A model generated the notes under the pieces. The model searched no databases, was not told where the DNA came from, and saw only the letters and a list, made by a program, of their open reading frames with translations. The position numbers and the translations under genes are program-made. A DNA stretch of 6,942 nt from DASPTH01 sp035623515. GTDB lineage: Bacteria > Actinomycetota > Acidimicrobiia > IMCC26256 > DASPTH01. The stretch lies in the NCBI GenBank assembly GCA_035623515.1, contig DASPTH010000110.1, forward strand, positions 1 to 6,942, in the 5' to 3' direction. Below, piece by piece: positions 6,220 through 6,942 of the stretch; the first letter of the stretch is position 1, and every line of letters begins with the position of its first letter.

Positions 6220-6696
6220 GTGGCCGTGAAGATCCGCTTGATGCGGGTGGGGAAGAAGAAGCAACCCACCTACCGGGTGGTCGTCGCCGACGGCCGGTCG
6301 CCCCGCGACGGCCGCTTCATCGAGATCATCGGGCAGTACTCGCCCAGGGACGACCCCTCCGCGGTCGACATCGACGCCGACTCGGCGCTCGCGTGGCTGC
6401 GCAAGGGCGCACAACCCACGGAGTCGGTGCAGAAGCTGCTCGCGGTCACGGGCGTGTGGGCGCAGTACGAGTCGGAGCGCGCGAATCCCGCGGTCACCAA
6501 GCTCGGCCGCCGCGGGTACGTCACTGGCAAGGTCGCGCCCGGCGTGAAGCAGCCGAAGTCGGCGCCGGCCGAGGAGACCGCGACCGCGCCCGAGGCGCCT
6601 GCTGCGGGCGTCGAGGACGAGCCGGTGGCGGAGGACGCGGGCGATGCCGCACCCGAGTCCGCGGCGGACGGCGCGGAGGAGGAAGTCTCGGAGTGA
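6220..6696 (+). CDS. rpsP: 30S ribosomal protein S16 (bS16) with acidic C-terminal tail
   Basis: S16 binds 16S rRNA in the 5' domain and is needed for assembly of the 30S subunit. The product has 158 residues starting from GTG. The conserved core (about 1-86) shows MAVKIRLMRVGKKKQPTYR, VVADGRSPRDGRFIEIIGQY and WLRKGAQPTESVQKLLAVTGV, all characteristic of the family. A basic bridge (K94 to K113) leads into a 42-residue tail (117-158) with about 15 Asp/Glu and no Lys or Arg. Many bacterial S16 proteins have only 80-90 residues; longer forms with such tails are known in Actinomycetota, so the tail supports the lineage rather than suggesting an error. The open frame continues upstream into ffh, but that part lacks S16 character. 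The stop TGA overlaps the GTG of the KH-domain gene (GTGA), pointing to translational coupling. Confidence 0.96.
   Translation: MAVKIRLMRVGKKKQPTYRVVVADGRSPRDGRFIEIIGQYSPRDDPSAVDIDADSALAWLRKGAQPTESVQKLLAVTGVWAQYESERANPAVTKLGRRGYVTGKVAPGVKQPKSAPAEETATAPEAPAAGVEDEPVAEDAGDAAPESAADGAEEEVSE
6675..6685 (+). promoter_or_regulatory. Strong ribosome-binding site of khpA inside the end of rpsP
   Basis: GGAGGAGGAAG, which also encodes part of the acidic S16 tail, ends 7 nt before the GTG at 6693. It supports that start and the 4-bp overlap of the two genes. Confidence 0.7.
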
Positions 6697-6942
6697 GCGA
6701 CGACGAGCGCTACGACGACGACTACGAGGACGAGATCGGCGGCGAGGGGAACCGCATCGCCGGCGCGCGGGCGCGCGCGGTCACGGAGTACGTCACCCGC
6801 ACGCTCGCCGAGGACCCCGACGCGATCGATGTCGACGTCGAGGAGCGTCGCGACGAGGTGACGCTGCTCGTGCACGCCAACCCCGACGACATGGGACGCC
6901 TCATCGGCCGGCGCGGCCGGGTCATCCAGGCCCTCCGGCAGC
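6693..6942 (+). CDS. khpA: KH-domain RNA-binding protein KhpA (3'-truncated)
   Basis: The frame runs off the window end after 83 codons. KhpA is a small single-KH-domain RNA-binding protein; in Gram-positive bacteria it partners with KhpB/Jag and affects cell division and envelope growth. The gene next to rpsP (YlqC type) belongs to this group. The KH core is visible: a helix and strand around residues 23-60 (AVTEYVTRTLAEDP, DEVTLLVHANPDDMG), then the GXXG loop GRRG at 72-75 within GRLIGRRGRVIQALRQ. An extra acidic N-terminus (MSDDERYDDDYEDE) precedes the KH fold and is longer than in the typical protein of about 75-80 residues. The start is GTG, overlapping the rpsP stop by 4 bp, with a strong ribosome-binding site. 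The rest of the KH fold, and probably rimM and trmD, would lie beyond the window. Confidence 0.9.
   Translation, partial: MSDDERYDDDYEDEIGGEGNRIAGARARAVTEYVTRTLAEDPDAIDVDVEERRDEVTLLVHANPDDMGRLIGRRGRVIQALRQ

Noticed and set aside
3579..6269. An 896-codon open frame on the minus strand across ftsY and ffh
   Set aside because: It is antisense to two certain genes, and its translation is low-complexity (runs of Arg, Leu, Ser, Ala). Long antisense frames are expected in high-GC coding DNA because stop codons are rare there.
6697..6732. GAC/GAG-rich stretch as a short tandem repeat
   Set aside because: It simply encodes the acidic start of the KH-domain protein with imperfect, non-periodic codons.
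1..6942. Mobile element, CRISPR array, tRNA or defence system
   Set aside because: No transposase, integrase, terminal repeats, spaced repeats or cloverleaf sequence were seen; the genes are conserved housekeeping genes plus two membrane-protein genes.

Overview
The window is a high-GC (about 70% by eye) stretch of bacterial chromosome with every gene on the plus strand. The order is smc, a mechanosensitive-channel gene, a small membrane-protein gene, ftsY, ffh, rpsP and khpA. The smc..ftsY-ffh-rpsP-KH order, the strong GC third-position bias, the membrane-anchored FtsY and the acidic tail on S16 point to an Actinomycetota chromosome. An Acidimicrobiia-like lineage is my best guess, but it rests on gene order and protein style, not on a phylogeny.

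Region by region. Positions 1-2373 hold the 3' two-thirds or more of smc (both coiled-coil arms, the hinge and the C-terminal ATPase half); the N-terminal Walker A half lies upstream of the window. Positions 2392-3372 encode an MscS-family channel, and 3404-3619 encode a 71-residue membrane protein that I cannot assign to a named family. Positions 3661-4812 (ftsY) and 4824-6137 (ffh) encode the SRP receptor and the SRP GTPase, separated by only 11 bp. A leader of about 80 bp with inverted repeats precedes rpsP (6220-6696), whose stop codon overlaps the GTG start of khpA (6693 to beyond the window end). In most bacteria the order would continue with rimM, trmD and rplS.

Functionally the window joins chromosome organisation (SMC), co-translational membrane targeting (FtsY with Ffh) and ribosome/RNA biology (S16, KhpA). 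The two membrane-protein genes between smc and ftsY are the accessory element. Coding is dense: the only gaps are 18, 31, 41, 11 and 82 bp, so no gene-free stretch exceeds 300 bp. I see no tRNA, rRNA, CRISPR array, insertion sequence or convincing intrinsic terminator.

I do not find an undescribed multi-gene system here. The points most worth a second look are an SMC whose two arms both look about 100 residues shorter than usual, a hairpin that places the ffh start codon in its loop, a structured rpsP leader with alternative pairings, and the small membrane-protein gene beside the channel gene.
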